Shown one piece after another: positions 1-6,452 of a DNA stretch of 8,369 nt. The position numbers were made by a program, and so were the translations under genes. This DNA comes from Rhodobacterales bacterium (GTDB lineage: Bacteria > Pseudomonadota > Alphaproteobacteria > Rhodobacterales > Rhodobacteraceae), in the NCBI GenBank assembly GCA_025357355.1, contig JANXPK010000636.1, positions 1-8,369 on the forward strand. The letters run 5' to 3'. Under the pieces are notes generated by a model. That model worked only from the letters and a program-made list of their open reading frames with translations. It did no database searches and was not told the DNA's origin. How positions within the stretch are numbered: position 1 is the first letter of the stretch; each line of letters opens with the position of its first letter.

Positions 1-59
1 ATGTGGTTTCACCATCCCGCGCAAGCCGTTGACACCCATATCTTCCGCGTCGGCAACCG
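1..59 (+). repeat. 59-bp exact direct repeat, unit 1 (within nth copy 1)
   Basis: Bases 1-59 are identical to 424-482. The block encodes MWFHHPAQ followed by AVDTHIFRVGN and ends in the next Arg codon. Identity stops at base 60 (g versus c). The true left limit is unknown because the window begins here. Confidence 0.9.
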
Positions 60-324
60 GACCAATCTCGCGCCGGGAAAAACCCCGCGCCAAGTCGAGG
101 ACCGGCTGGAGAAGATCGTTCCGGACACATACAAATTGCACGCCCATCATTGGCTGATCCTGCACGGGCGATATATCTGCATTGCGCGCAAGCCCAGATG
201 TCCGGACTGCATCGTCGCCGATCTGTGCCGCTATAGCGCGAAGACTCCGCCGCCCGGCAGCAAGCCTGAAGCCGAAAAAAAGATTCTAAAGCGCCGCGCT
301 AAAACCTCCCGCCGCGCGCGTTGA
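1..324 (+). CDS. nth: Endonuclease III C-terminal part, copy 1 (5' end outside window)
   Basis: Base-excision-repair DNA glycosylase/AP lyase that removes oxidised pyrimidines. The visible 107 codons match the C-terminal half of Nth. VDTHIFR (residues 10-16) carries the Asp of the active site, HHWLILHGRY follows, and the [4Fe-4S] ligands are present with the standard spacing C-X6-C-X2-C-X5-C (CIARKPRC, PDC, IVADLC). The catalytic-lysine helix-hairpin-helix (LPGVGRKT) would lie upstream of base 1. The ATG at base 1 is therefore most likely an internal Met, because family members are about 210 residues long. After the cluster there is an unusual Lys/Arg/Pro-rich tail of about 30 residues (AKTPPPGSK onward). 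From codon 20 the sequence departs strongly from copy 2 and reads more like another alphaproteobacterial Nth lineage, which is my impression from memory. Identity as an Nth end is firm; whether the gene is intact upstream cannot be seen. Confidence 0.75.
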   Translation: MWFHHPAQAVDTHIFRVGNRTNLAPGKTPRQVEDRLEKIVPDTYKLHAHHWLILHGRYICIARKPRCPDCIVADLCRYSAKTPPPGSKPEAEKKILKRRAKTSRRAR

Positions 325-363
325 GGCTTTCGACACAGCGAGGGTCGGCCGGCATATTCATGC

Positions 364-675
364 CGCGCGGCGCTGCAATCGCTGCCCGGCGTCGGGCGCA
401 AGACGGCCAATGTGGTCTTGAACATGTGGTTTCACCATCCCGCGCAAGCCGTTGACACCCATATCTTCCGCGTCGGCAACCGCACTGGCATCGCACCTGG
501 CCGTGACGAAGTGGCGGTCGAGCGCGCCATCGAAGACCATGTTCCGGTCGAATTTCAACGCCACGCCCATCACTGGCTGATCCTGCACGGCCGCTATATC
601 TGTACCGCGCGAAAACCGCGCTGCGGCATCTGCCCGATCCGTGAATTCTGTCAATACGAGGATAAAACCGCATGA
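364..675 (+). pseudogene. nth: 5'-truncated endonuclease III, copy 2
   Basis: This is the second Nth 3' end, in the same frame as copy 1 and reachable after copy 1's TGA at 322-324. Recognisable homology begins at RAALQSLPG (about base 364) and includes the helix-hairpin-helix LPGVGRKTANVVLN with the catalytic Lys, then VDTHIFR with the catalytic Asp, HHWLILHGRY, and the four cluster cysteines (CTARKPRC, GIC, PIREFC). The N-terminal half of the about 210-residue family (first helices of the glycosylase fold) is missing. Bases 325-363 read in frame but do not clearly align with Nth. The only in-frame starts are internal (GTG 412, ATG 424), and I see no convincing ribosome binding site before them. 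The stop overlaps the next gene's start (ATGA at 672-675), the layout expected of the native nth-kinase pair, so this looks like the native 3' end that lost its 5' half. A frameshifted or misassembled full gene is the alternative. Confidence 0.6.
424..482 (+). repeat. 59-bp exact direct repeat, unit 2 (within nth copy 2)
   Basis: This is the second unit of the repeat at 1-59, in the same orientation and reading frame. Downstream of it the two nth ends show only ordinary family-level similarity, with short conserved stretches such as the HHWLILHG codons. Confidence 0.9.
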
Positions 676-1655
676 AAACCTATCAGGTCGTCGGCATCGG
701 CAATGCCATCGTCGATGTGTTCTCGCCCGCCGATGACAGCTTTCTGGCGCTGATGGGGATCGAAAAGGGCATCATGCAGCTGGTCGAAAAGGAACGTGGC
801 GAGCTTTTGTACGGCGCGATGCAGGAACGGGTGCAGGCGCCGGGCGGTTCGGTCGCCAATACGCTGGCGGGCTTGGGCAATCTGGGGCTCAGCACGGGGT
901 TCATCGGGCGGGTGCATGACGATGCGCTGGGCCGGTTCTACGCCCGCTCCATGGCCGAAAATGGCACCGATTTCGTCAACGCACCGGTAGCGGGCGGCGA
1001 CCTGCCAACTTCGCGATCGATGATCTTTGTCTCGCCGGACGGTGAGCGGTCGATGAACACCTATCTGGGCATCTCGTCCGACATCGGTCCGCAGGATGTG
1101 GCGGATGAGGTCGCCGGTCGGGCGGAATTGCTGTTTCTGGAGGGCTATCTTTACGACAAGCCCGCCGGCAAGCAGGCGTTCGAGCGTGCGGCGCGGCTGT
1201 GTCGGCAGGGTGGCGGCAAGGCCGGGATCGCGCTTTCCGACCCGTTTTGTGTCGAGCGCCACCGGGGCGATTTCCGGCGTCTGGTCCACGACCTCGATTT
1301 CGTGATCGGCAACGAACACGAATGGTGCTCGCTGTACCAGACCGACCTCAGCGCCGCGTTGGAACAGGCGGCGGCAGAGTGCGGGCTGATCGCCTGCACC
1401 CGATCGGGTCACGATGTGCTGGTGGTGCGCGGCGATGAACAGGCCGTTGTGCCGGTGCACCGCGTGGTCCCGGTCGATGCCACCGGGGCGGGCGACCTCT
1501 TTGCGTCAGGATTTTTGTACGGCATTGCCACCGGCCAGACCCTGTCGGTATGCGGGCGGATGGGCTGTGTCGCAGCGGCCGAGGTGATCAGCCATTACGG
1601 CGCGCGGCCCGAGGCGGACCTGAAGGCGCTGTTTCACAAGGAAGGGCTGATCTGA
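672..1655 (+). CDS. PfkB-family carbohydrate/nucleoside kinase (adenosine-kinase-like)
   Basis: Cytoplasmic ribokinase-fold kinase of 327 residues, the usual length for the family. The N-terminal PfkB region contains GGSVANT (58-64), which lines the substrate pocket. The C-terminal signature DATGAGDLFASG (269-280) forms the anion hole, and Asp275 of GAGD is the expected catalytic base. A GNEHE motif (about 213-217) fits the metal/phosphate-binding NxxE region. Rhodobacterales homologues next to nth are usually annotated as adenosine kinase, which would make AMP from adenosine, but the substrate cannot be fixed from sequence. The ATG overlaps the stop of nth copy 2 as ATGA, so translation is probably coupled to that remnant. 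No promoter of its own is evident. The gene ends at a TGA, facing the convergent acyltransferase gene about 120 bases away. Confidence 0.85.
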   Translation: MKTYQVVGIGNAIVDVFSPADDSFLALMGIEKGIMQLVEKERGELLYGAMQERVQAPGGSVANTLAGLGNLGLSTGFIGRVHDDALGRFYARSMAENGTDFVNAPVAGGDLPTSRSMIFVSPDGERSMNTYLGISSDIGPQDVADEVAGRAELLFLEGYLYDKPAGKQAFERAARLCRQGGGKAGIALSDPFCVERHRGDFRRLVHDLDFVIGNEHEWCSLYQTDLSAALEQAAAECGLIACTRSGHDVLVVRGDEQAVVPVHRVVPVDATGAGDLFASGFLYGIATGQTLSVCGRMGCVAAAEVISHYGARPEADLKALFHKEGLI

Positions 1656-1744
1656 GGGCGGATTCGGCCGTCCGCAGCCAATTTGGAAAGGTTGAAATCC
1701 GGTTAATTTGAAATCGTAAGTTATTGTAATAAATGGATAAGTAC

Positions 1745-1767
1745 TGTGGTCCGAGGTTCGGACCACA
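1745..1767. terminator. Perfect hairpin between convergent genes, likely terminator
   Basis: Bases 1745-1754 (tgtggtccga) and 1758-1767 (tcggaccaca) form a perfect 10-bp stem with a 3-base loop. It sits nine bases beyond the acyltransferase stop on the - strand and 90 bases beyond the kinase stop on the + strand. There is no classic T-run, but on the - strand the stem is followed by AT-rich sequence (complement of about 1685-1744), so it would serve the operon from the right best. A second, weaker stem (gcgga 1658-1662 / tccgc 1671-1675) follows the kinase stop. Confidence 0.6.
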
Positions 1768-1775
1768 TCCGGGGA

Positions 1776-2666
1776 TCAGGGCTTTTGCGTCCCCAAAGCC
1801 AGAGTATGCTCGCGCAGCCAGGCCAGAAAGCCGCGGGGGTTGCCGTCCCATTTGTCCATCTCGGACGCCGGGATCGGCACGCCGATATGGGGACGCTGCG
1901 GCTTGAACAGGGCGCGTCTGATTTCATAAAGCAGCAGACCCTGCCGCAAGGTCGCCGCCAGCTTGTTGGCGATCTGATAGGCGCGGGAGTTCTGGCCGGT
2001 GAAATGAATGGGCAGGACCTGCGCCCCTGAGCCGCGGATCATCTTGGCGGTAAAGACATTCCATTCCGCCTCGATCGCCGGGCCGAACCAGGTTTCCGAC
2101 GACGCAACCTTGCCCGCCGGAAACAGGATCACCACGCCGTTGTTGGCCAGATGCGCCATGGTCAGATCGCGCATCTCCAGCCCAAGCTGCCGGGCGTTCG
2201 GCTCGTGCGGGAAGGGCACCGGGATCATGAATTCCTCGACCTCGGGAATGCCGGTCAACAGGCTACGGGTCAGGATGCGAAAGTCGCCACGCACCCGGCT
2301 GATCATCTCGCACATGATCATGCCGTCCACCAAGCCATGCGGGTGATTGGCGACCACCACCAGGGCCCCAGTTCTGGGAATGCGGGCAATCTCTTGCGCC
2401 GGGGTGTCGATGCGGATGCCCATGTGCCGGATTGCCTTGGACCAGAACGCCACGCCCACCGGCGCGCCCGCGCGTTCAAAGCTGCGGATCATGCTCAGGA
2501 GCTTGACCTTGGCCGTCAGCCATTCGATGGCACGGATCGACAAGACCTTGAACGGGTTGGTGAAGGTGCCCGAATAGGACAGCCGCCGCATGTCATACTT
2601 GCGCGCCGGTCCGGGGCTGCGCCCCGCCGGTGTCACCACTTCGCCGGTCTTGTGCATCTCTGTCAC
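1776..2666 (-). CDS. Lysophospholipid acyltransferase-like protein (PlsC/hemolysin-type fold)
   Basis: A 296-residue protein resembling the LPLAT acyltransferase superfamily, which moves acyl chains to lysolipids at the inner membrane face. The acceptor motif is NHPHGLVDG (107-115) and a second block is ILFPAGKVASS (180-190), matching the FPxG motif. VLPIHF (217-222) fits a third conserved block. The His-to-Asp spacing in motif I is HX5D (His108-Asp114) rather than the textbook HX4D; I recall the same NHPxGxxDG form in the hemolysin-like subgroup. The N-terminus is basic with no clear signal peptide. The start is taken as GTG at 2666, because GAGGAAGG lies 10 bases upstream; an ATG three codons later is possible. 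It follows ptsH after a 63-base gap and is probably the last gene of the operon. The acyl donor and acceptor are unknown; a role in ornithine lipid or phospholipid synthesis would be a guess. Confidence 0.75.
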   Translation of the reverse strand: MTEMHKTGEVVTPAGRSPGPARKYDMRRLSYSGTFTNPFKVLSIRAIEWLTAKVKLLSMIRSFERAGAPVGVAFWSKAIRHMGIRIDTPAQEIARIPRTGALVVVANHPHGLVDGMIMCEMISRVRGDFRILTRSLLTGIPEVEEFMIPVPFPHEPNARQLGLEMRDLTMAHLANNGVVILFPAGKVASSETWFGPAIEAEWNVFTAKMIRGSGAQVLPIHFTGQNSRAYQIANKLAATLRQGLLLYEIRRALFKPQRPHIGVPIPASEMDKWDGNPRGFLAWLREHTLALGTQKP

Positions 2667-2671
2667 GGCGC

Positions 2672-2712
2672 GTCAGCCTTCCTCGTCAGCCAGCTATTTC
2701 CGTCAGTCAGCC
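2672..2712. repeat. Three copies of GTCAGCC between ptsH and the acyltransferase gene
   Basis: GTCAGCC (GGCTGAC on the coding - strand) occurs at 2672-2678, 2685-2691 and 2706-2712, within a 63-base gap. The two rightmost copies flank or adjoin the AT-richer ctatttcc stretch, and the leftmost lies between the ribosome binding site and the start of the acyltransferase. The function is unknown; it could be chance or a regulatory element. Confidence 0.4.
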
Positions 2713-2729
2713 TTTTCCGACAGACGGGC

Positions 2730-2999
2730 TCAGCGATCTTCGCCAAAGCAGTCGGCCACCAGAGCCGTCAGAGCCGCCGCCAGTTCAGCTTCTTGCGGCC
2801 CGGCGGTTTCCACCTCAATAGTGGTTCCGCGCGAAGCTGCCAACATCAAAAGCCCCATGATGCTGTCGCCCGACACCGCCATGCCGTCGCGTCTGACCTG
2901 TGCCGTGGCGTCATATTCCTCCACGACCTCGACGAAGCGGGCCGACGCCCTGGCGTGCAAGCCTTTTTCGTTGATGATCCGCAAGGTCAGGATCGTCAT
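2730..2999 (-). CDS. ptsH: HPr phosphocarrier protein
   Basis: Small phosphocarrier of the PTS, 89 residues, normal length. The phospho-accepting His15 sits in GLHARAS (13-19), and the regulatory Ser46 in GDSIMGLLML (44-53) is the site used by HPr kinase. The open frame continues upstream to base 3077, but that stretch overlaps manX and does not look like HPr. The ATG at 2999 gives the canonical MTILTLRI start and places His and Ser at exactly the family positions. It follows manX by 7 bases (manX TAA at 3007-3009), so the two are co-translated closely. Enzyme I, which would phosphorylate His15, is not in the window. With HPrK and EIIA-Man encoded alongside and no permease, HPr here probably signals carbon and nitrogen state rather than driving sugar uptake. 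Confidence 0.95.
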   Translation of the reverse strand: MTILTLRIINEKGLHARASARFVEVVEEYDATAQVRRDGMAVSGDSIMGLLMLAASRGTTIEVETAGPQEAELAAALTALVADCFGEDR

Positions 3000-3006
3000 G
3001 ACCCTG

Positions 3007-3405
3007 TTACGCCCCCCCGCCAAGATCGAAGCTGTTGATATATTTGCGGCCCGCATCAAGGGCTGCCGCGACGGCATCCTTGACGGCCAGTCCGCGCGAT
3101 TTGGTCAGCTTGATCAGCATCGGCAGATTGGCGCCGTAGATGATGCGGCGCTCCGGCCCCCCGGCACAGGCCAGGAGCGAAAGATTGGAGGGCGAGCCGC
3201 CAAACATGTCGGTCACCACCACGACCCCGCCGCCGTGGTCCACGGCATTGGCTGCGGCGCAGATTTCCGCCTGCTTTTTGCCGCGGTCACAGTCGTCTTC
3301 GATGGAAATGGCCTGCATGTCAGCCTGCGGGCCAACGACATGCTCGACTGCAGACATGTATTCCCGCGCCAACCCGCCATGAGCGACAATCACGATCCCG
3401 ATCAC
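3007..3405 (-). CDS. manX: PTS EIIA component, mannose (EIIA-Man) family
   Basis: Stand-alone EIIA domain of 132 residues, the typical length of EIIA-Man. The phosphorylation-site histidine is His9 in IVIVAHGGLA (4-13). The structural and active-site loop DMFGGSPSN (66-74) and GANLPML (91-97) are the other family hallmarks. In E. coli this domain is fused to EIIB; here it is alone, as in alphaproteobacterial regulatory PTS sets, where it takes phosphate from HPr. It lies 7 bases after rapZ and 7 bases before ptsH, consistent with one operon. Its output partner is not encoded nearby. The symbol follows rhizobial usage, and other annotators write 'PTS fructose subunit IIA'. Confidence 0.9.
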   Translation of the reverse strand: MIGIVIVAHGGLAREYMSAVEHVVGPQADMQAISIEDDCDRGKKQAEICAAANAVDHGGGVVVVTDMFGGSPSNLSLLACAGGPERRIIYGANLPMLIKLTKSRGLAVKDAVAAALDAGRKYINSFDLGGGA

Positions 3406-3412
3406 GCGCGCA

Positions 3413-4318
3413 CTACCCCGTACCGTCCGTGGCCAAAGGCGCCACCCTGCGTTCTAGTTCCCGGTGTCGTTTTGACACCTGCCAGCCCGCTTCCGCAAGC
3501 ACCTTGGCCAATTTTTCTGCAACTGCAACAGACCTGTGTTGCCCGCCGGTACACCCAAAGCCGATCGCGAGGTGGGCTTTGCCCTCATCCAGTTGCGCGG
3601 GCAGCAGCAGCAGCACCAGATCCTGCAACTTCCGGAAGAACTCCGCGAATCGCGGATCGGATTCAATATGGGCGGAAACTGCGGGATCGCGGCCATCAAG
3701 GTCGCGCAAATCCGGCACCCAATAGGGATTGGCCAGAAAGCGGCAGTCAAACACCATGTCCAACCCGCGGGGCAGGCCGCGCTTGTAGCTGAAGCTTTGC
3801 ACGGACAGCGCCAACCTGCGGTCCTCGCCCGGGTCAAACCACTGACCAATCTCGGCCTTGAGTTCATGCGGCGACATGTCGCTGGTGTCGATCAGGATAT
3901 CGGCACGTACCCGGATCGGGGCCAGAAGGTCGATCTCGCGGTCGATGCCGTCGGCGGGGGTGGCGGCTTCGGTCAGCGGGTGGCGGCGCCGCGTCTGGCT
4001 GTAGCGGCTGATCAGGACCTGCGGGGCGCAATCGAGATACAGCACCTCCAGCGACAGGCGCGGGTCACGGGTCAGCCGGTCGATCAGGGCGATGACGGCG
4101 GCGGTGTTGAAATCGCGGTTGCGCACGTCCAGACCCAGCGCAATCGGCCGGCCCAGCGGTGGGCCCTCGATCAGGCGCGGGATCAGGCTGAGCGGCAGGT
4201 TGTCGATCACCTCGTAGCCCAGATCCTCCAGCGCATGAATGGCCGTCGACCGACCGGCACCCGACGGGCCGGTGATCAGAACGAGGCGATGTTCCTGGGT
4301 TTCTGTTACATCTTGCAT
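3413..4318 (-). CDS. rapZ: RapZ/YvcJ-family nucleotide-binding protein
   Basis: Cytoplasmic P-loop protein of 301 residues (E. coli RapZ has 284). The Walker A region is GPSGAGRST (17-25), followed by HALEDLGYEVIDNLPLSL (28-45), the RapZ hallmark. The C-terminal domain contains GFGCTGGQHRSVAVAE (about 262-277), another family signature. In E. coli RapZ guides RNase E to the GlmZ small RNA to control glucosamine-6-phosphate synthase. Alphaproteobacteria are not known to have GlmY/GlmZ, so the target here is unclear. The Walker A lysine is replaced by arginine (Arg23), see findings. The gene lies 8 bases after hprK and 7 bases before manX, and placement among hprK, manX and ptsH is the usual context for this family. 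Confidence 0.92.
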   Translation of the reverse strand: MQDVTETQEHRLVLITGPSGAGRSTAIHALEDLGYEVIDNLPLSLIPRLIEGPPLGRPIALGLDVRNRDFNTAAVIALIDRLTRDPRLSLEVLYLDCAPQVLISRYSQTRRRHPLTEAATPADGIDREIDLLAPIRVRADILIDTSDMSPHELKAEIGQWFDPGEDRRLALSVQSFSYKRGLPRGLDMVFDCRFLANPYWVPDLRDLDGRDPAVSAHIESDPRFAEFFRKLQDLVLLLLPAQLDEGKAHLAIGFGCTGGQHRSVAVAEKLAKVLAEAGWQVSKRHRELERRVAPLATDGTG

Positions 4319-4326
4319 GGCATCGG

Positions 4327-4749
4327 TCAGGCCTGTCTTGCGCCCCTAAGATAGCACAGAACTGAGGCTGTAAGATGGTTGTTGCCCCGGCCCAGTACAA
4401 GGTCGACCGGCCTTCCCAACAGCGTGACCTGCCGCCGCGGTGGCAGACGGTCGGGTTCAGTCTGGGCTAGATCGGCGACGAGGACGACCTCGGCCTGGGC
4501 GAGCGCAATTGCGGTCAAGATGCCGACACCGCGCGCCTCGATAAGGCCGCGCAGGGCGCCCGGGCTGCGGGCGAGCAATTGGTCGCTGTTCAGGTACAAT
4601 TCGGTCTGATCATCGGCGACAAGGGCCGCGCCAAGCGCCATCAGGTTCAATGCCAAAGCCGATTTGCCGGAACCAGAGGGGCCAGTGATCAGCACGGCCC
4701 GCCCCCCTACCGCAACGCAAGAGGCATGCAGCACCAGTGGCGGCGTCAC
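4327..4749 (-). CDS. hprK: HPr kinase, short alphaproteobacterial type
   Basis: ATP-dependent kinase that phosphorylates HPr on Ser46; some family members also remove that phosphate. At 140 residues it lacks the N-terminal domain of the about 310-residue Firmicutes enzyme, which is normal for alphaproteobacterial HPrK. Walker A is GPSGSGKS (23-30), the N-terminal LHAS (7-10) and LVADDQTEL (43-51) correspond to conserved HPrK strands, and GLIEARGVGIL (68-78) matches the HPrK signature near the active site. It starts with GTG at 4749, overlapping the chvG stop as GTGA, which indicates translational coupling. Its substrate HPr is encoded three genes downstream. Coupling to the ChvG sensor suggests HPr-Ser phosphorylation is set in step with envelope signalling, which is an inference. 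Confidence 0.93.
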   Translation of the reverse strand: MTPPLVLHASCVAVGGRAVLITGPSGSGKSALALNLMALGAALVADDQTELYLNSDQLLARSPGALRGLIEARGVGILTAIALAQAEVVLVADLAQTEPDRLPPRRQVTLLGRPVDLVLGRGNNHLTASVLCYLRGARQA

Positions 4750-6452
4750 ACCGGCAGACCGACCACGAAACGCGCGCCCAAGGGCTCTGACGTGATGTCG
4801 GCCTGCGTCGGACGGATGTTTTCGGCCCAGATCACGCCGCCATGTGCCTCGATGATCTGTTTGGAGATTGCCAGGCCAAGACCGGAGTGATTGCCGAAAT
4901 CGCCTTGCGGGCGTTCCGAGTAAAAGCGGTTGAACACCTTGGTCAGGGCCGCCTCCGGGATGCCGGGGCCGGTATCCTCGACAACGACCAATACGCGGTT
5001 TTCGCGTCGGCGTACCCAGACGCGCACCGCATCGCCCTTGTCGCAGAACGAGATTGCGTTGGTGATCAGGTTGACAAACACCTGGGCAAGCCGCGCCTCC
5101 AGCCCGTTGATGCGGATCGCATCGGGCGGGAAATCGGTGATGAATTCCACACCCTTTTCACCGGCTTGCTGGCCCAGATACTCACACAGGTTCGACAGGG
5201 TCTTCAGAAGGTTGAACGGCTCTTCTTCTTCCTTGACCAATTCGCTGTCCAGTCGTGAGGCATTGGAAATGTCGCTGACCAGCCGGTCCAGTCGCCGCAC
5301 GTCATGTTCGATGACGTCCAGCAGCTTTTCGCGCTGTTCATCCTTTTTCACGAACCGCAGCGAACCCACGGCTGACCGCAGCGAGGCCAAGGGGTTCTTG
5401 ATTTCATGGCTGACGTCGGCGGCGAACTGTTCATTGGCATCAATGCGGTCATAAAGCGCTGTCACCATGCCGCGCATGGCCACCGACAGGCGGCCGATCT
5501 CGTCGGGCCGTGCCGTCAGGTCGGGGATGCGGACGCGCCCGGCACTCCGGGCCTGACCGTCACGGTCGCTGCCAATCTCGGCCGCGGCGGCGAGGTCGGA
5601 CAGCGGGTTGGCGATGGTCGAGGCCAGAACCAGTGACAGGCCGATCGACACCAAAAGAGCAATGACGAACATCTGCAGGATCTGTTCGCGCTCAACCCGC
5701 ACCAGCCGGTCAATCTCACCTGCAGCCGAGGTCAGCGCCACCACGCCCTGCACGACGCCATCGTGCACGATCGGTGTGGCGACAGAGAATTGCGCACCGC
5801 CCTCCGGCCCCTGCCCGACATGGCTGGCCATCTGGCCACTGCGCGCCTGCGCAAACAACTCATGCGCCATATCGATGCCGGTAACCTTGGCCTTGTTGGA
5901 GGCGCCCCCGCTCAGAATGCCAGAGATACCCTCCCAGATCACATTGAGGAAATCCGTGATGATGGTCGAACGTTCCTGACTATTGGCTTCCGATTTTGCC
6001 GTGCCCACGGCACTGCCCACCAACGAGCCGTTGGTGTCAAACAAGAACACTTCGGTCCCAAAGCCGACAGTGATCGCTTTCAGCCGCTGCGACATCGCAA
6101 AGCCGTCCATCGGCTGGGTCACTACATCCGCCGGCATGGCACTGTCGAACACGCTGGCGATGAGCCGTGCCTCGCTTTCCAGACCGATTTCGCGTTGCTG
6201 CACCAGACTGTCGCGAAACGGGTTCATGAACAGCACACCCGCCACCAGAATGACCAGGGCGAGCAGGTTGAAGATGATGATCTTGCGGGCAAGCGGCGAA
6301 TGGTTGAGCGAAACGAGCGACCGCCGCCTGCGACCATGGCGCAGGTTCACATCCGCCATGCTTTCCGGCGAAACCCAATCTTCACCCAGCAGGACCTCGC
6401 CGGATTTCTGGCCGCGCTTCTGCGCCATGGAGATCTGTGGTATCGCGGTCAT
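4746..6452 (-). CDS. chvG: ChvG-type membrane sensor histidine kinase
   Basis: Inner-membrane sensor kinase of 568 residues, partner of ChvI. The order is: cytoplasmic N-terminus with RRRR (41-44), TM1 about 57-77, periplasmic sensor region about 78-258, TM2 about 260-282, HAMP about 283-336, HisKA with FAADVSHEIKNPLASLRS (343-360) and phospho-acceptor His349, then the HATPase domain with N-box NLITNAI (461-467), DTGPGIP (493-499), FNRFYS (507-512) and GLGLAI (524-529). In rhizobia and Agrobacterium the ChvG/ExoS-ChvI pair responds to acid and envelope stress, host entry and carbon metabolism. The start at ATG 6452 overlaps the chvI stop as ATGA, and its own stop overlaps hprK as GTGA. All catalytic residues needed for kinase activity are visible. 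Confidence 0.93.
   Translation of the reverse strand: MTAIPQISMAQKRGQKSGEVLLGEDWVSPESMADVNLRHGRRRRSLVSLNHSPLARKIIIFNLLALVILVAGVLFMNPFRDSLVQQREIGLESEARLIASVFDSAMPADVVTQPMDGFAMSQRLKAITVGFGTEVFLFDTNGSLVGSAVGTAKSEANSQERSTIITDFLNVIWEGISGILSGGASNKAKVTGIDMAHELFAQARSGQMASHVGQGPEGGAQFSVATPIVHDGVVQGVVALTSAAGEIDRLVRVEREQILQMFVIALLVSIGLSLVLASTIANPLSDLAAAAEIGSDRDGQARSAGRVRIPDLTARPDEIGRLSVAMRGMVTALYDRIDANEQFAADVSHEIKNPLASLRSAVGSLRFVKKDEQREKLLDVIEHDVRRLDRLVSDISNASRLDSELVKEEEEPFNLLKTLSNLCEYLGQQAGEKGVEFITDFPPDAIRINGLEARLAQVFVNLITNAISFCDKGDAVRVWVRRRENRVLVVVEDTGPGIPEAALTKVFNRFYSERPQGDFGNHSGLGLAISKQIIEAHGGVIWAENIRPTQADITSEPLGARFVVGLPV

Noticed and set aside
651..1460. 269-codon open frame on the - strand opposite the PfkB kinase
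   Set aside because: The + strand encodes a complete kinase with both signatures; the antisense product is His/Arg/Ala-rich and unlike any known protein.
3000..3077. 26-codon upstream extension of ptsH
   Set aside because: It overlaps the manX coding end and would displace His15 and Ser46 from their canonical positions; the ATG at 2999 fits the family exactly.
2590..3792. 400-codon open frame on the + strand across ptsH, manX and rapZ
   Set aside because: It runs antisense through three well-supported genes with catalytic motifs; composition (Ser/Arg/Pro/Ala-rich) is typical of a shadow frame.
3536..4354. 272-codon + strand open frame opposite rapZ
   Set aside because: It is antisense to a full-length RapZ with family motifs and has no ribosome binding site or recognisable domain.
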